NCBI GenBank assembly: GCA_025057315.1
Contig: JANWXW010000151.1
Coordinates: 1-59,652, forward strand
Length of the DNA: 59,652 nt
Source of the DNA: Myxococcota bacterium
GTDB lineage: Bacteria > Myxococcota_A > Polyangia > Palsa-1104 > JAEUJZ01
Reading direction: 5' to 3'
Shown: positions 26,027 through 35,398 of the stretch, one piece after another
How the letters are laid out: each line of letters begins with the position of its first letter
Numbering within the stretch: position 1 is the first letter of the stretch
Notes under the pieces: model-generated
Seen by the model: only the letters and a program-made list of their open reading frames with translations
Database searches by the model: none
Told to the model about the DNA's origin: nothing
Position numbers and translations under genes: made by a program

Positions 26027-26535
26027 GGCAAATCTACTCGTCCACTCGCAGGAGGAGTCGGTTCCCTCGTGGCCAACAGCTCGCACACGACGTCCGGTTC
26101 GCCCACCGGCCGCACCCATGTGTGTCCTCGCTCTCGGACCAGACGCATGCGTGGGCTGCGATACATCCGCCGCTCGGCGGGCTGGCCCGCCTGGTGGGGG
26201 ATGACATACTCAAAGCCCCGCACATTTCCCACCCACAGGAAGAAGTGCGTGCCCCGCTCATCGACCCAGGTGTTGTCGATGAGGCGTGCCTGGTGCTGCG
26301 ACACAGAATGCTCCAGCAGCCGGAGCTTGCCGTTGTGGCGGTGCACCTCGTACTCGACGTCGTCTGGGCCCAGCACAGAGCCGCTCTGGCGACCGTGGCA
26401 GCCGCCACTGGTGTAAACCCGCTCGGCGCGACTGGGAAGCTGGTCGTAGGAAATGAGCCTGCCCCCTTGGACCAGTGTGGCCCGGCCAGCACAGGCAGAC
26501 AGCGCAAAGAATGTCATTGCATGGAGCACACGCAT
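26023..26535 (-). CDS. Predicted lipoprotein coupled to secretion ATPase
   Basis: A 170-residue lipoprotein with a clear lipobox (LSAC, Cys 15) after MRVLHAMTFFA. The mature part is mixed, with conserved-looking aromatic segments (GTHFFLWVGNVRGFEYVIP, RGHTWVRPVG) but no known domain. ATG 26535 follows a good GAGGAG ribosome site. Its stop codon overlaps the start of the ATPase gene as ATGA, which usually indicates translational coupling and a shared function. A role as an accessory outer-membrane lipoprotein for the secretion/pilus machine driven by that ATPase is a reasonable inference. Confidence 0.75.
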   Translation of the reverse strand: MRVLHAMTFFALSACAGRATLVQGGRLISYDQLPSRAERVYTSGGCHGRQSGSVLGPDDVEYEVHRHNGKLRLLEHSVSQHQARLIDNTWVDERGTHFFLWVGNVRGFEYVIPHQAGQPAERRMYRSPRMRLVRERGHTWVRPVGEPDVVCELLATREPTPPASGRVDLP

Positions 26536-26621
26536 CAAGCGTCTCCTCGACGATGGCGATTGCTCCATCGGTGGGATGCCAGAGGGGCTGGAGGGGGCTG
26601 GTCTAGCGGGAGGGGAACGGA

Positions 26622-28175
26622 CTACTGCGGTCCACCCTGGTTGGACTGGTGCAGGCGCGGGTTGTGGGTGCCCGCGAGCCCGACGGAGGAACCGGACCAG
26701 GGTGGCGCCAAATAGGGGAATCGGCCCAGGAAAGGTCGATCGTTGGCATCGACGCCATCGCCCAACAGGGTGCCCCTGCCGCGGAGCACGCCCGAGACGA
26801 GGGACAGGACAATGTCCACCACGTCATCTTGCAGCCGGCGGCCGTTGGGGAACCCCAGGTTCGGGTCGTTCACGCCGCTCAGGAGCACGCCCGCGGCTGC
26901 CATGCGGTTGCTGCTGAGGTCGGCCGGCGGAGGCAGAGAGAGGTCGATGCGCAGGATGTCGGCTGGCACGAGGCCGTATGTCTTGCCCCGGAACGGTCCC
27001 ACAGGGTTGCCCCCCTCGGAGGTGGTGATGTGAAACTGCACCAGCTCCATGAGATCGGTCCGCCCCGCTGGGGGAACGTTGAGGTTGTAAAGCAGCTTGA
27101 AGAGGCGGGCGAGTTCGGGATCGGTCAGCAGCGGTGCGCCCATCTGAGAGGTGAACAGCGCCGCATCGGACGAGGGGGGCGAGGCGTTGAAGAAGTCCTT
27201 GAGCCCCACCGGAACCAGCACCTGGTTGAACAGCGGCAGGCCTAGGCGAGAGACCTGGACCCAGGGGCCATAGCTGTCCTGGGTGCGGATTCCACTGAGG
27301 GCAGCTTCCAGGGAAGGGGCCCTACGCACCGTGACGCGGGCACGGCTGGCCGTGGTCCACACCCCGACGATGGCCTGTTTCCCCGTCGGAGAATTTGAAG
27401 CGTCGGCAGTAAGCTGGTGGATGGGGATTTGCAATGCGATGCTGAGCACGTTGTAGCCGGCGATGAAGTCGACGCCCTTTTTGGGCAGCGCATTGCCACC
27501 GCAGCCTGCAGCGTCATTGGGCTGGCTCTGGCAGCGGATCCGCATCAGGTCGAAGATCGCGCCCAGGTCAGCAAAGAAGGGATCGTCCCGCTGCCCGGCA
27601 AAGACCTTGCCGTGGACGTTGGGATTGCCACCCAGATCGTACACTGCACCGGTGGCCAGGGTGCCGTAGGCCGACATGGTGAAGTCGCCAGCGTGGGGGG
27701 GAGGCGTGGGCTGGTCCTGAAGCAACACCCGTCGTCCATGTTTGTCGATGCGAGTGACGGTATACCGCTGCAGCACGTGCAGGCTGCTGTCGATGTTGGT
27801 GGTCACTGGCCCCCCTGCCAAAAGAAAACTGCGGGGCCGACGGTATTCAGTGCGGAAGCGGAACTGATAGACGATGTCTGGCTGCGCATCGCCATCGTTG
27901 TCGATCTTGATCTCATACAGTACCCCGTCGGAAAATCGCGGCCAGATAGGGCCCCCGCCGGGCTCCTGCAGCGGCCAGTAGTTGGCGATGATGGTGACCG
28001 AGTTGGTCACTGCGTCTGGGTCGCTCTGGGGGGAGCGGAACACATACAGGTCTGTGCTGTCGGCTGGCGGGTCCTCTGCCACCAGGGGCGCCTCGCGGTG
28101 GCCAGACCCGAATGCTTGCTGCGCAAAGAGCGCAGCAGCCCACACTGCTCCGGCCAGGTAGTTGGTCTTTCTCAT
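26622..28175 (-). CDS. DUF4331 domain exported protein
   Basis: A 517-residue protein with a signal peptide (to about residue 23, AFG) followed at once by the GHREAPL motif that marks DUF4331, then the typical ADSTDLYVFRSP and the NYWPLQEPGGGP stretch. The family is widespread in bacteria, usually exported, with no settled function. Further features include DNDGDAQPDIVYQFRF, an Asp-rich segment resembling a calcium-binding loop. ATG 28175 has a GGAG ribosome site. It lies downstream of the NHL-like lipoprotein gene (45-base gap), likely an operon. Confidence 0.85.
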   Translation of the reverse strand: MRKTNYLAGAVWAAALFAQQAFGSGHREAPLVAEDPPADSTDLYVFRSPQSDPDAVTNSVTIIANYWPLQEPGGGPIWPRFSDGVLYEIKIDNDGDAQPDIVYQFRFRTEYRRPRSFLLAGGPVTTNIDSSLHVLQRYTVTRIDKHGRRVLLQDQPTPPPHAGDFTMSAYGTLATGAVYDLGGNPNVHGKVFAGQRDDPFFADLGAIFDLMRIRCQSQPNDAAGCGGNALPKKGVDFIAGYNVLSIALQIPIHQLTADASNSPTGKQAIVGVWTTASRARVTVRRAPSLEAALSGIRTQDSYGPWVQVSRLGLPLFNQVLVPVGLKDFFNASPPSSDAALFTSQMGAPLLTDPELARLFKLLYNLNVPPAGRTDLMELVQFHITTSEGGNPVGPFRGKTYGLVPADILRIDLSLPPPADLSSNRMAAAGVLLSGVNDPNLGFPNGRRLQDDVVDIVLSLVSGVLRGRGTLLGDGVDANDRPFLGRFPYLAPPWSGSSVGLAGTHNPRLHQSNQGGPQ

Positions 28176-28220
28176 GCGATTGTCTCCATGGATGGGGCCC
28201 CGTCCCCTGCGGGGGGGCGT

Positions 28221-29300
28221 TCAGGGCACAAGCTGAAACAGGAGCCCTGTTGCCTGCAGAGGATCCAGTTGCATGGGCACATGGGTCGCCTCGACCAGGA
28301 CCCAAACGGCGCTGCGGGCCGCGCGATGGAGGGCAGCTGGGTCCAGCAGCCTCTGACCGATGTCAACGGGGAAGATCTCGCCGCTTGGGCTGATGCGAAG
28401 CAGCGCCCCGAGTCCAGTGCGCGGCATGGTGCCGGTGACAAGCACATCAGGGTGGCCAGGGCCGGCAGCGGCGATGCCAGCGGGGAAGCTCATCTGGATC
28501 GGCGCCCTGTTGAGGACGGCCGCGCCCCCTGAGCCGATCCTGATCACAGCCCCATCGCGGGGACCCAGTGCTGTCGGATCGGCAACGTACAGCGTGCCAT
28601 CCTCAGCCATGACGATGCCGGAGGGGCCCCGTAGCGGATCTCCTTTATAGATGGCAGTCGGGGGACCTCCTGACTCAGCAAACCGCCAGACACCCGGGCG
28701 GCCGTCCTCAGCGCTGACGCCGGTGACAAACAGCTCCCGTCCGTCGTGGCTGACAGCGATGCCGGCCGGATGGCGTAGTTCTCCCAGGGCAAACCGAGTG
28801 GAGCCACCACGGATAGACACCTGAATGACCCCCCCTGCCTCGTCGCTGCTTCCTCCAGGGTCGCCGATGTCGGCCACAAACAGAGCGCTGCCATCGGGCT
28901 TGATAGCGAGGCCCACCGGGTAGGACAGCACCTCTGCCGTGGCTATGCGCGCTGGCTCGCCGCCGCTGGCGGATATGCTGACAAGCTGGGCGTTGCCATT
29001 GATGTCGATGGTCGTTGCATAGACGGTCTTGCCGGTCGGGTCCAGCACCGCCGCCAGGGGGCGATCGAGGGTGGCGATGCTCTGGCTGCGGGCAGGCACC
29101 TGGGGACCTGGCGGAATGCAGGCAGGATCCATTGGGTTCTCCCTGCATCGGTCGACCATACAAGCGGGATCGCTAGGGTTGGCCTGGCAGGCATCTTGGC
29201 TCGGGCAGCTGGAGAGGCCCAGCAGTGCCAGGAACCCGATCCAGATGGTCGTGGTGATGCCGGCTCTCCGGGGGCCGATCCGGCGGGGCAGTGCTCTCAT
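28221..29300 (-). CDS. NHL/SMP-30-like beta-propeller lipoprotein
   Basis: A 359-residue lipoprotein: lipobox LSSC (Cys 32), then two similar Cys-containing segments (ANPSDPACMVD, ENPMDPACIP), then about 290 residues of repeating blades of the form 'PxGLAIKPDGSALFVADIG', 'PAGIAVSHDGRELFVTGV', 'PSGIVMAEDGTLYVADP'. This is the pattern of a six-bladed NHL/SMP-30-like propeller, which usually binds ligands or proteins and can be enzymatic. ATG 29300 has a strong AAGGAGG ribosome site. It is followed by the DUF4331 gene, so the two probably act together at the cell surface. No catalytic residues can be assigned. Confidence 0.8.
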   Translation of the reverse strand: MRALPRRIGPRRAGITTTIWIGFLALLGLSSCPSQDACQANPSDPACMVDRCRENPMDPACIPPGPQVPARSQSIATLDRPLAAVLDPTGKTVYATTIDINGNAQLVSISASGGEPARIATAEVLSYPVGLAIKPDGSALFVADIGDPGGSSDEAGGVIQVSIRGGSTRFALGELRHPAGIAVSHDGRELFVTGVSAEDGRPGVWRFAESGGPPTAIYKGDPLRGPSGIVMAEDGTLYVADPTALGPRDGAVIRIGSGGAAVLNRAPIQMSFPAGIAAAGPGHPDVLVTGTMPRTGLGALLRISPSGEIFPVDIGQRLLDPAALHRAARSAVWVLVEATHVPMQLDPLQATGLLFQLVP

Positions 29301-29588
29301 TGGTCCTCCTTATACCCTGCAGTCCCGATGGTGGGGGGCCTCGCTGGAAATACGGAGCTGCAGTCTGAATGGATGCAGGAGGCAAACATCGTCCGGAGAT
29401 AGACTCCGTTTGCCTATGTATCCAAGGGATGGAATGTGTCCTGTTTGCATTGCCCTGGCTGCCCATTGTGTGCAAACTCGGCGCATTGCCGCAGGGGGAG
29501 CGTGCACAGGCTGCCACTCAGGCCAGGTGCGGCCCACGAAGGCCCCCGATCTTCGGGGCGGCACGATCTCTGCTTCCTGGAATCATTC

Positions 29589-30185
29589 ATGGAACCTACC
29601 GCTCCCCCCCCTCTGATGTCGTCCCAGCAACCGTCCTGCTCTCCCGCCACCACCCCAATGTCCCACACCCCACCTTCCCCGCGAGGTGGGGCGCCGGCAG
29701 CCCCGCGTCCTCGCCCACCTTCCCTGGAAGGACAGGGTGCAGGCGTCTTGCCCCCTCGGGTCGGGACCCGGGTGCGGCAGGTCCCCTACCATCGTGGGGC
29801 TCAGACCCTGGTGCCACGGTTGCTTATCATCGACGATGATGACGATCTGCTCCAGATGGCTCGGGCCATCCTCGGAGCCGATGGTTACCTCGTCGACACG
29901 GCGTACGCTGCAATCGATGGCGTGCACAAGGCGCTGCGCTTCCCGCCCGATGTGATTCTGCTCGATGTGCTGATGAGCGGCTGCGATGGCCTGGAAATTT
30001 TTGACACACTCCGCCAGCACGAACGCACCTGCCACGTACCCATCCTGGCTCTGTCGCTGCTCGCTGGACGCGACGCCTCGCGGCTGCTGCTCGACATCGG
30101 CTTCGCCGCGCTCATTGAGAAGCCCGTCAACTGGCCGGTGCTCCGGCAGGAGTTGCGGCGGCACGTCAACGCCCGCGTGATCTAA
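29589..30185 (+). CDS. Single-domain response regulator with Pro-rich N-terminus
   Basis: A 198-residue protein whose C-terminal 120 residues are a receiver domain: acidic cluster IDDDDD (81-86), phospho-acceptor D126 (VILLDVL), Ser 156 in the switch position and K178 (IEKP). There is no output domain, so it acts through partner binding. The first 75 residues are Pro/Ser-rich and low in complexity, so translation could start later; ATG 29589 is the first plausible start, with a poor ribosome site. No histidine kinase is adjacent. The 288 bases upstream hold no clear feature. It is followed by dapA on the same strand. Confidence 0.8.
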   Translation: MEPTAPPPLMSSQQPSCSPATTPMSHTPPSPRGGAPAAPRPRPPSLEGQGAGVLPPRVGTRVRQVPYHRGAQTLVPRLLIIDDDDDLLQMARAILGADGYLVDTAYAAIDGVHKALRFPPDVILLDVLMSGCDGLEIFDTLRQHERTCHVPILALSLLAGRDASRLLLDIGFAALIEKPVNWPVLRQELRRHVNARVI

Positions 30186-30258
30186 CGGCCTAGCAGCCCC
30201 CTTCCCGCTCGGCGTGGTCTGGGGTAGTCTCACCAGCCGTTAGGGCCAGCATTCCGCG

Positions 30259-31167
30259 ATGTCTACAAATCCATCTACCGCCGTCCGCATCCAGGGGGCT
30301 CTCACAGCGCTGGTGACCCCGATGCGCCGCGAGGGCGATGCGCTTGTTGTGGACGAACAGGCACTGGGCGATCTGTGCGAGGCGCAGATCCGCGCGGGCA
30401 TCGATGGCCTGGTACCCTGCGGAACCACCGGAGAGGCGGCGACCTTGTCTGCTGCCGAGCAGGAGCGCGTCATCCGGCTCGTCGTCGAGGCAGCTGCGGG
30501 GCGGGTACCGGTCGTGGCGGGCGTGGGCTCCAACAGCACGGCACACGCGCTGGAGCTAGCCCGGGCAGCGGCGCGCGCAGGGGCCCAGGCCCTGCTGGTG
30601 GTCACCCCCTACTACAATAAGCCGACCCAGGAGGGACTTCTGCTCCACTACCGGGAGCTGGCCCGGGTCGGCGTTCCCTTGGTCCTGTACAACGTCCCCG
30701 GGCGAACAGGGTGCGATCTGCTACCAGAGACGGTGGCCCGTCTGTGCGAGCTGCCCGAGGTGATAGCGATCAAGGAGGCCACCGGGTCGGTGCAGCGGAC
30801 GCAGCAGATCATCGCCCGCATGGGCGACAGGCTGACGGTCCTGTCGGGAGAGGACGCGATCAATTACCCGCTGTATTGCGTGGGGGCCCGCGGTTGCATC
30901 TCGGTGGTGGGAAACATCGCGCCGGAGCTCACCGCGGCGATCTGGGATGCAACCGTCCTGGGAGATCACGTTCGGGCGCGTTCCTTGCATTATCAGTTTC
31001 TGCCGCTTGCGGAGGCGATGTTTTTGGAGAGCAACCCCATCCCAGTCAAGACCGCCCTAGCCCGCATGGGCCGGATCCAGCCCTGGCTCCGCCCGCCGCT
31101 GTGCCCAATGTCGCCCGGGGCAGAGGAACGTATGCTGTCGGCGATGCGCACCAGTGGGTTGCTGTGA
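30259..31167 (+). CDS. dapA: 4-hydroxy-tetrahydrodipicolinate synthase
   Basis: A 302-residue class I aldolase of the DapA family. It has the GTTGE substrate loop (55-59), the catalytic Tyr in LYNVPGRTG (Y144) and the Schiff-base Lys in AIKEATG (K172). It condenses pyruvate with aspartate semialdehyde in lysine and diaminopimelate (peptidoglycan) synthesis. Translation of dapB begins inside its stop codon (GTGA), confirming it as the real DapA rather than a paralogous aldolase. A start at ATG 30259 is normal for length. Confidence 0.96.
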   Translation: MSTNPSTAVRIQGALTALVTPMRREGDALVVDEQALGDLCEAQIRAGIDGLVPCGTTGEAATLSAAEQERVIRLVVEAAAGRVPVVAGVGSNSTAHALELARAAARAGAQALLVVTPYYNKPTQEGLLLHYRELARVGVPLVLYNVPGRTGCDLLPETVARLCELPEVIAIKEATGSVQRTQQIIARMGDRLTVLSGEDAINYPLYCVGARGCISVVGNIAPELTAAIWDATVLGDHVRARSLHYQFLPLAEAMFLESNPIPVKTALARMGRIQPWLRPPLCPMSPGAEERMLSAMRTSGLL

Positions 31168-31976
31168 GCATCAACCTTGTCCTATGCGGCGCCACCGGAC
31201 GCATGGGGCGGATGATTGTCCGCGAGGCGCTGTCTGATCCATCGGTGCGGATTGTGGGGGCGGTGGCCTCCTCCCAGAGCGCCCATCTGGGGGCCGATCT
31301 GGGCTCGCTCTGCGGCATGGCTCCCCTGGGCGTGCACATCGTGGCAGACCCAGACGCCGTGCTGGCGGGGGCCGAGGTGGTGATTGATTTTTCGACGCCG
31401 GCCGGCACGCTGGCCATAGCCTCCAGGGCCGCCGCGCACGGGACAGCGCTCGTGGTGGGCACCACCGGCCTGGACGGGGAGGCCGAAAGGGCCCTGGCGC
31501 AGGCGGCAACCAGGGTACCGGTCGTGCGCTCGGCCAACATGTCTTTGGGGGTCAACGTCTTGCTCGACCTCATCTGGCGCGCCAGCTGTGCGCTGCCGGA
31601 CTTTGACGTGGAGGTTGTCGAGATGCACCACCGGATGAAACAGGACGCACCTTCGGGCACGGCGCTGCTCATGGCCCGGGTGGCAGCCGAAGCGCGGGGA
31701 ACGGCGATAGGGGACGCGCTGCGTAGCGCCCGCAGCGGCCAGGTGGGCCCGCGCCGCCGTGAGGAAGTGGGGGTGATGGCCATCCGAGGTGGAGATGTCG
31801 TGGGGGAGCACACGGTGTTCTTCCTCGGCTGGGGCGAACGAGTGGAGATCACCCACCGCGCTGGCGATCGATCGATCTTCGCGCGCGGTGCGCTGAGGGC
31901 GGCCCGCTGGGTGCAAGGTCGGGCTGCAGGCTGCTACGATATGCGAGACGTCCTGGGGCTCAACCAGCAGAGCTAA
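31164..31976 (+). CDS. dapB: 4-hydroxy-tetrahydrodipicolinate reductase
   Basis: A 270-residue reductase with the NAD(P)-binding GATGRMG (9-15), the catalytic region MHHRMKQDAPSGTA (154-167: His 155/156, Lys 159) and the family ending CYDMRDVLGL. It carries out the second step after DapA in lysine/DAP synthesis. GTG 31164 overlaps the dapA stop by four bases, so the genes are translationally coupled. It is convergent with the coiled-coil methyltransferase gene with only 26 bases between stops. Confidence 0.96.
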   Translation: MSINLVLCGATGRMGRMIVREALSDPSVRIVGAVASSQSAHLGADLGSLCGMAPLGVHIVADPDAVLAGAEVVIDFSTPAGTLAIASRAAAHGTALVVGTTGLDGEAERALAQAATRVPVVRSANMSLGVNVLLDLIWRASCALPDFDVEVVEMHHRMKQDAPSGTALLMARVAAEARGTAIGDALRSARSGQVGPRRREEVGVMAIRGGDVVGEHTVFFLGWGERVEITHRAGDRSIFARGALRAARWVQGRAAGCYDMRDVLGLNQQS

Positions 31977-32002
31977 CGAGGGGCGGGTTTCCGCATGGCA
32001 GC

Positions 32003-35000
32003 TTAGGGGGAAGGCTTGCCCTCCGGGTCCTCCTCACGTCCAATCGAGGCCTTCTCCTGGCCTGGCTCCGCATGGATCGGCACCTGCAACGGTTCCAAGC
32101 CGAGGGCCTGCCCCAGGGCAATCACGCGGCGGACCGTCTGCTCGTGTAGCACTGGCGGCTGAAGCGCGCCCTCTGGGGAGGGGGTCTGGGGGGTCGGCGT
32201 GGCCACGGGCGGCTGGCTCTGCTCCGGTGCGGACGTCTGTTGAGCAGAGGTCTGTTGAGCAGACGATGTGGATGACACCGCAGCAGGGGCCGCAGGGGCG
32301 GCGGATGCGCCTCCCGCTCGGGCCAGCTCGGCGCGGCAGCGAGCTAGCTCCGCCTGCAGCTCCAGCGATCGCACGCGCAGGGTCGCCAGTTCCCCACGCG
32401 CCTCGTCGAGCCGCTGCCCCAGCTCGGCAGCAGCCCGGGCGCTTTCTGCCTCTCGGGCGGCTCGCTTCTGCTCGGCCTCCAGCTCACGGCGCATCTGCTT
32501 CAGGCGCTCCTCGGCCTGCAGGGCCTCGGCCTGCCCGATGCGCACAAGCTCCTCCAGTCGGGAGGTCTCTGCACGCAGGCGGTTGCGCTCCTCCAGGAGC
32601 GTTTGCATGCGCTGCTCCAGCTCCGCGCAGCGGTTCTGCGCCTCGTCGCGCTCCCGCGCTGCCTGCTGCAACGATTCGGTGAGCCGCGCGGCCCGTGCGC
32701 GTTCCCGCAGGGCCGTTGCCACGGCCTCATCGCTGGCCGCATCTTGCCGGCCCCGTTCTGCCTCTAGTTCCTGGATGCGAGCACGCGCGACCTGCAAATC
32801 TGCCTCCAGCCGTGCCACCTCCTCGTGGGGGGGCAGCTGCTTCTCCAGGGCCATGATCTTGCGGTCTCGGTCGAGGAGTTCTACCCTCAGCGCCTCGATC
32901 TCGCGGTCGCGCTCCAGCATGCGCGCGCGTAGCTCCCGTGCCCGCTCGGCCCGCGAGTAGGCCTCGCGTTCGACCTCCTGGAGAAGGCGGCCCAGGGCCT
33001 CGCGCTCTGTGCGCAAGTCCGCGATGGTGCGCTCGCGCGCCTGCAGATCCTGCTGTATGCGCAGCAACTCGGCCTCTGCCTCCCGCTGTCGCGCAGCTCC
33101 CTCGTCAGTCAGCCGTCTGACTTCGTCCTGCAGCATCTCGACGCGCCGCCGCTCCGCCTCCACCGCGTCGCGAGCCTCGCCCAGTTGGAGCTCAAGCTGG
33201 AGCAACGATGCGCTCAGCTCCTCCGCCCGCATGTTGGCGCGTCGCTCGGCCTCCTCTGCGCTCTGACGTGCCGCGCGTTCATCCGCGATGGCTCGTTCGG
33301 CCTCGGCGCGTACGGCCAGCACGGCTGCAGCGCCTTCTTCCCTGGCCCTTGCTACCTCCTTGTGGACATCTTCCCCTGCTGTCTCCAGCGACGGCATTGG
33401 CAGGGCGGAGGACCACCTGAGGGCCTCCAGCTCCTGGCGCAGGGCCTCGACCTGACGAAGCGCGGCGTCGCGTGCAGCACGCAGCTCCTGGACCTGAGCC
33501 AGCGCGTCTTTGCGCTCGCGCTCAGTCCGTGTCAGCTCCTCGCGCAGTTGCACTGCCTTCTTCGTTGCCTCCTCCATCGCTCGAGTCAGCTCGATGGAGG
33601 CGAGCTTGCGCGCGTCGCGCAGCTTGCGTGCCGCCTCGTCGCGCGCCGCCTCGGCGGCTGCCTCCGCATCGGAGCGCGCCTTCATGTACTTCCATGACTC
33701 GCGCTCCGCCTCGCTGGCCTTCTCCTTGAGCCTTGCGCTTTCCAGTTCCAGCTCCAAGAGGCGAGCCTGGAGCCGCTGCACCTCTTCCTGGGGCGATACG
33801 GGCGTGGTGGGGCTAAATGACACGTGAGGCGCCGTCGGCAGATCACCCACCGGGATGGGAACGTCCGTCGACTGAGCCTCGATCATAGCCTGGCGCTCCC
33901 TTTCGAGCTGCGCACGGAGCCGCTGAAGTTCTTCTCGCTCCTGCGCAAGTTGTCGACGCTCTTCTTCGATGGCCTCGCGGAGCTGGGCAATCTCCTCTGC
34001 ACCGCGAGCCAGGGCTTGCCGGTCCTCGGCCAGTGCCCTCTGCGCCTCTTCGAGGGCCTGCCGCTCCTGCTGGAGGATACGCATGGCCTGCTCAGCCTCG
34101 TGCCGGCGCTGCTCCAGCAAGGCCGCTTCCATCGACGGCGCCGACCCGGGGAGAGGCTGGCCCTCACGGAGGGCCTTGAGTTCGGCCTGGGCGCGGAGCA
34201 GCGCTCCCTCTAGCTCAGCCAGCTTCTGGCGCGCGGCGCGCTCAGCCTGCTCGGCTTGCTCGGCTCGACGCTCGGCAGCATTGGCCCGCGCCCTGAGCTC
34301 CTCGCCGGCCAACGCCTGAGCCTCCAGCTCTGCGATGAACGCGTCGCGCTCCTCGAGAGCACTGCGCAGCTCGCGTAGCTTTTGCTCAAAGAGCACCGCT
34401 GCAGCCGCCTGCTCCTGGCCGGCCTGGTCTCGCTGTGCCAGGCGTTCACGCAACTCGGCGAGCTCGGCGGTTTGCTCACGCAGCCTGCCCTCGGCTTCGG
34501 CGATGCGCTGCTCCAGTTCTTTTCGTTCGTTGCTGGCCCGCTCCAACGCCTCATGCAGCTGCGTCCGCTCGGCTGCGAGGGCTGCTCCCTTCTCCCGCAG
34601 GGCCTGGATCTCCTGCTGGAGGGCCCTGCCCTCCAGCCGTAGTCGCTCCAGCTCCTCGTGCAGGGGAGCGGCTTGCACGGAGGGAGCAGGCGGCATGTCC
34701 AGCGCCGCCTGAGGCAGCTGGATCACCTGATAGGGCAGCGGCCACTCCGGCCGCGGACCACACAGAGCCACATACTCCTCGGGCGGCTCCTGCACGGTCA
34801 GGGAGTCGTCCATGACCAGAGGCGGCTCCTCGACGCCAAAGGGGGCCAGGGTGGTGGCCAGAAACGGGCTCTGGCCAAGCATCGTGACCGGACCCAATCC
34901 TCCGGCCTGATCCAGGCGGTCTACCAGGTCAAAGTAGCTCATGGCATCTGGGGCGCCCGGGTCCGCCTCCCGGCTCCGGATGGCAACCAGCAGGTACCCG

Positions 35001-35398
35001 CCGGGCGTGCGCACTCGCCGGATCTCTTCCAGAAAGCTGTCCGAGTGCAGCAGATCCACGTTGTCCGCCAGCAGGATCAGGTCGTAGCCCGGCTCGCCGA
35101 GCCCCCCAGGGCGCGTCAGGTCCGCTCGATCGATCAGCCGCAGGGTCAGATTGGCGTGGCGATTGCGCTGCTGCCCGCTCCCAATGGCTTCTTCATCAAA
35201 GTCAATGCCAACGACATGGCTGGCACCGCGCTGCGCCAGAAACACGGCAGCCCGGCCATCGCCGCAGCCGATCTCCAGCACGCGGCGGCCGGTGATGAAG
35301 GCATCGAGGTAGAGATAGCGAGCGAGCCGACGATGCCACTGGGAGAGCCTGAGCGATGGGGTCGGCTTGCCGGGGTGCAGCGTCTCGGGGTCAGGCAT
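32003..35398 (-). CDS. SAM methyltransferase fused to very long coiled coil
   Basis: A 1131-residue fusion. Residues 30-220 form a class I SAM-dependent methyltransferase: motif I VLEIGCGDGRA (40-50), acidic GIDFDEEAIG, and YDLILLADNVDLL as motif IV region. From about 245 to 1045 nearly every residue is in heptad-like Glu/Ala/Arg/Leu/Gln coiled coil, interrupted near 580 (a Pro/Thr-rich break, VPIPVGDLPTAPHVSF) and again near 745. The last 85 residues are a Pro/Thr/Gln linker and a short Val/Ile/Leu-rich tail. ATG 35398 has a GGAGA ribosome site and starts just before the catalytic domain. Long coiled coils in myxobacteria often organise cell polarity or scaffolds (AglZ has a different N-terminal domain). 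The methyl acceptor is unknown. Confidence 0.85.
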   Translation of the reverse strand: MPDPETLHPGKPTPSLRLSQWHRRLARYLYLDAFITGRRVLEIGCGDGRAAVFLAQRGASHVVGIDFDEEAIGSGQQRNRHANLTLRLIDRADLTRPGGLGEPGYDLILLADNVDLLHSDSFLEEIRRVRTPGGYLLVAIRSREADPGAPDAMSYFDLVDRLDQAGGLGPVTMLGQSPFLATTLAPFGVEEPPLVMDDSLTVQEPPEEYVALCGPRPEWPLPYQVIQLPQAALDMPPAPSVQAAPLHEELERLRLEGRALQQEIQALREKGAALAAERTQLHEALERASNERKELEQRIAEAEGRLREQTAELAELRERLAQRDQAGQEQAAAAVLFEQKLRELRSALEERDAFIAELEAQALAGEELRARANAAERRAEQAEQAERAARQKLAELEGALLRAQAELKALREGQPLPGSAPSMEAALLEQRRHEAEQAMRILQQERQALEEAQRALAEDRQALARGAEEIAQLREAIEEERRQLAQEREELQRLRAQLERERQAMIEAQSTDVPIPVGDLPTAPHVSFSPTTPVSPQEEVQRLQARLLELELESARLKEKASEAERESWKYMKARSDAEAAAEAARDEAARKLRDARKLASIELTRAMEEATKKAVQLREELTRTERERKDALAQVQELRAARDAALRQVEALRQELEALRWSSALPMPSLETAGEDVHKEVARAREEGAAAVLAVRAEAERAIADERAARQSAEEAERRANMRAEELSASLLQLELQLGEARDAVEAERRRVEMLQDEVRRLTDEGAARQREAEAELLRIQQDLQARERTIADLRTEREALGRLLQEVEREAYSRAERARELRARMLERDREIEALRVELLDRDRKIMALEKQLPPHEEVARLEADLQVARARIQELEAERGRQDAASDEAVATALRERARAARLTESLQQAARERDEAQNRCAELEQRMQTLLEERNRLRAETSRLEELVRIGQAEALQAEERLKQMRRELEAEQKRAAREAESARAAAELGQRLDEARGELATLRVRSLELQAELARCRAELARAGGASAAPAAPAAVSSTSSAQQTSAQQTSAPEQSQPPVATPTPQTPSPEGALQPPVLHEQTVRRVIALGQALGLEPLQVPIHAEPGQEKASIGREEDPEGKPSP

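Noticed and set aside
32268..32960. Ser/Arg-rich open frame on the + strand inside the coiled-coil gene
   Set aside because: The composition is a reflection of the Glu/Leu/Arg-rich coiled coil on the other strand.
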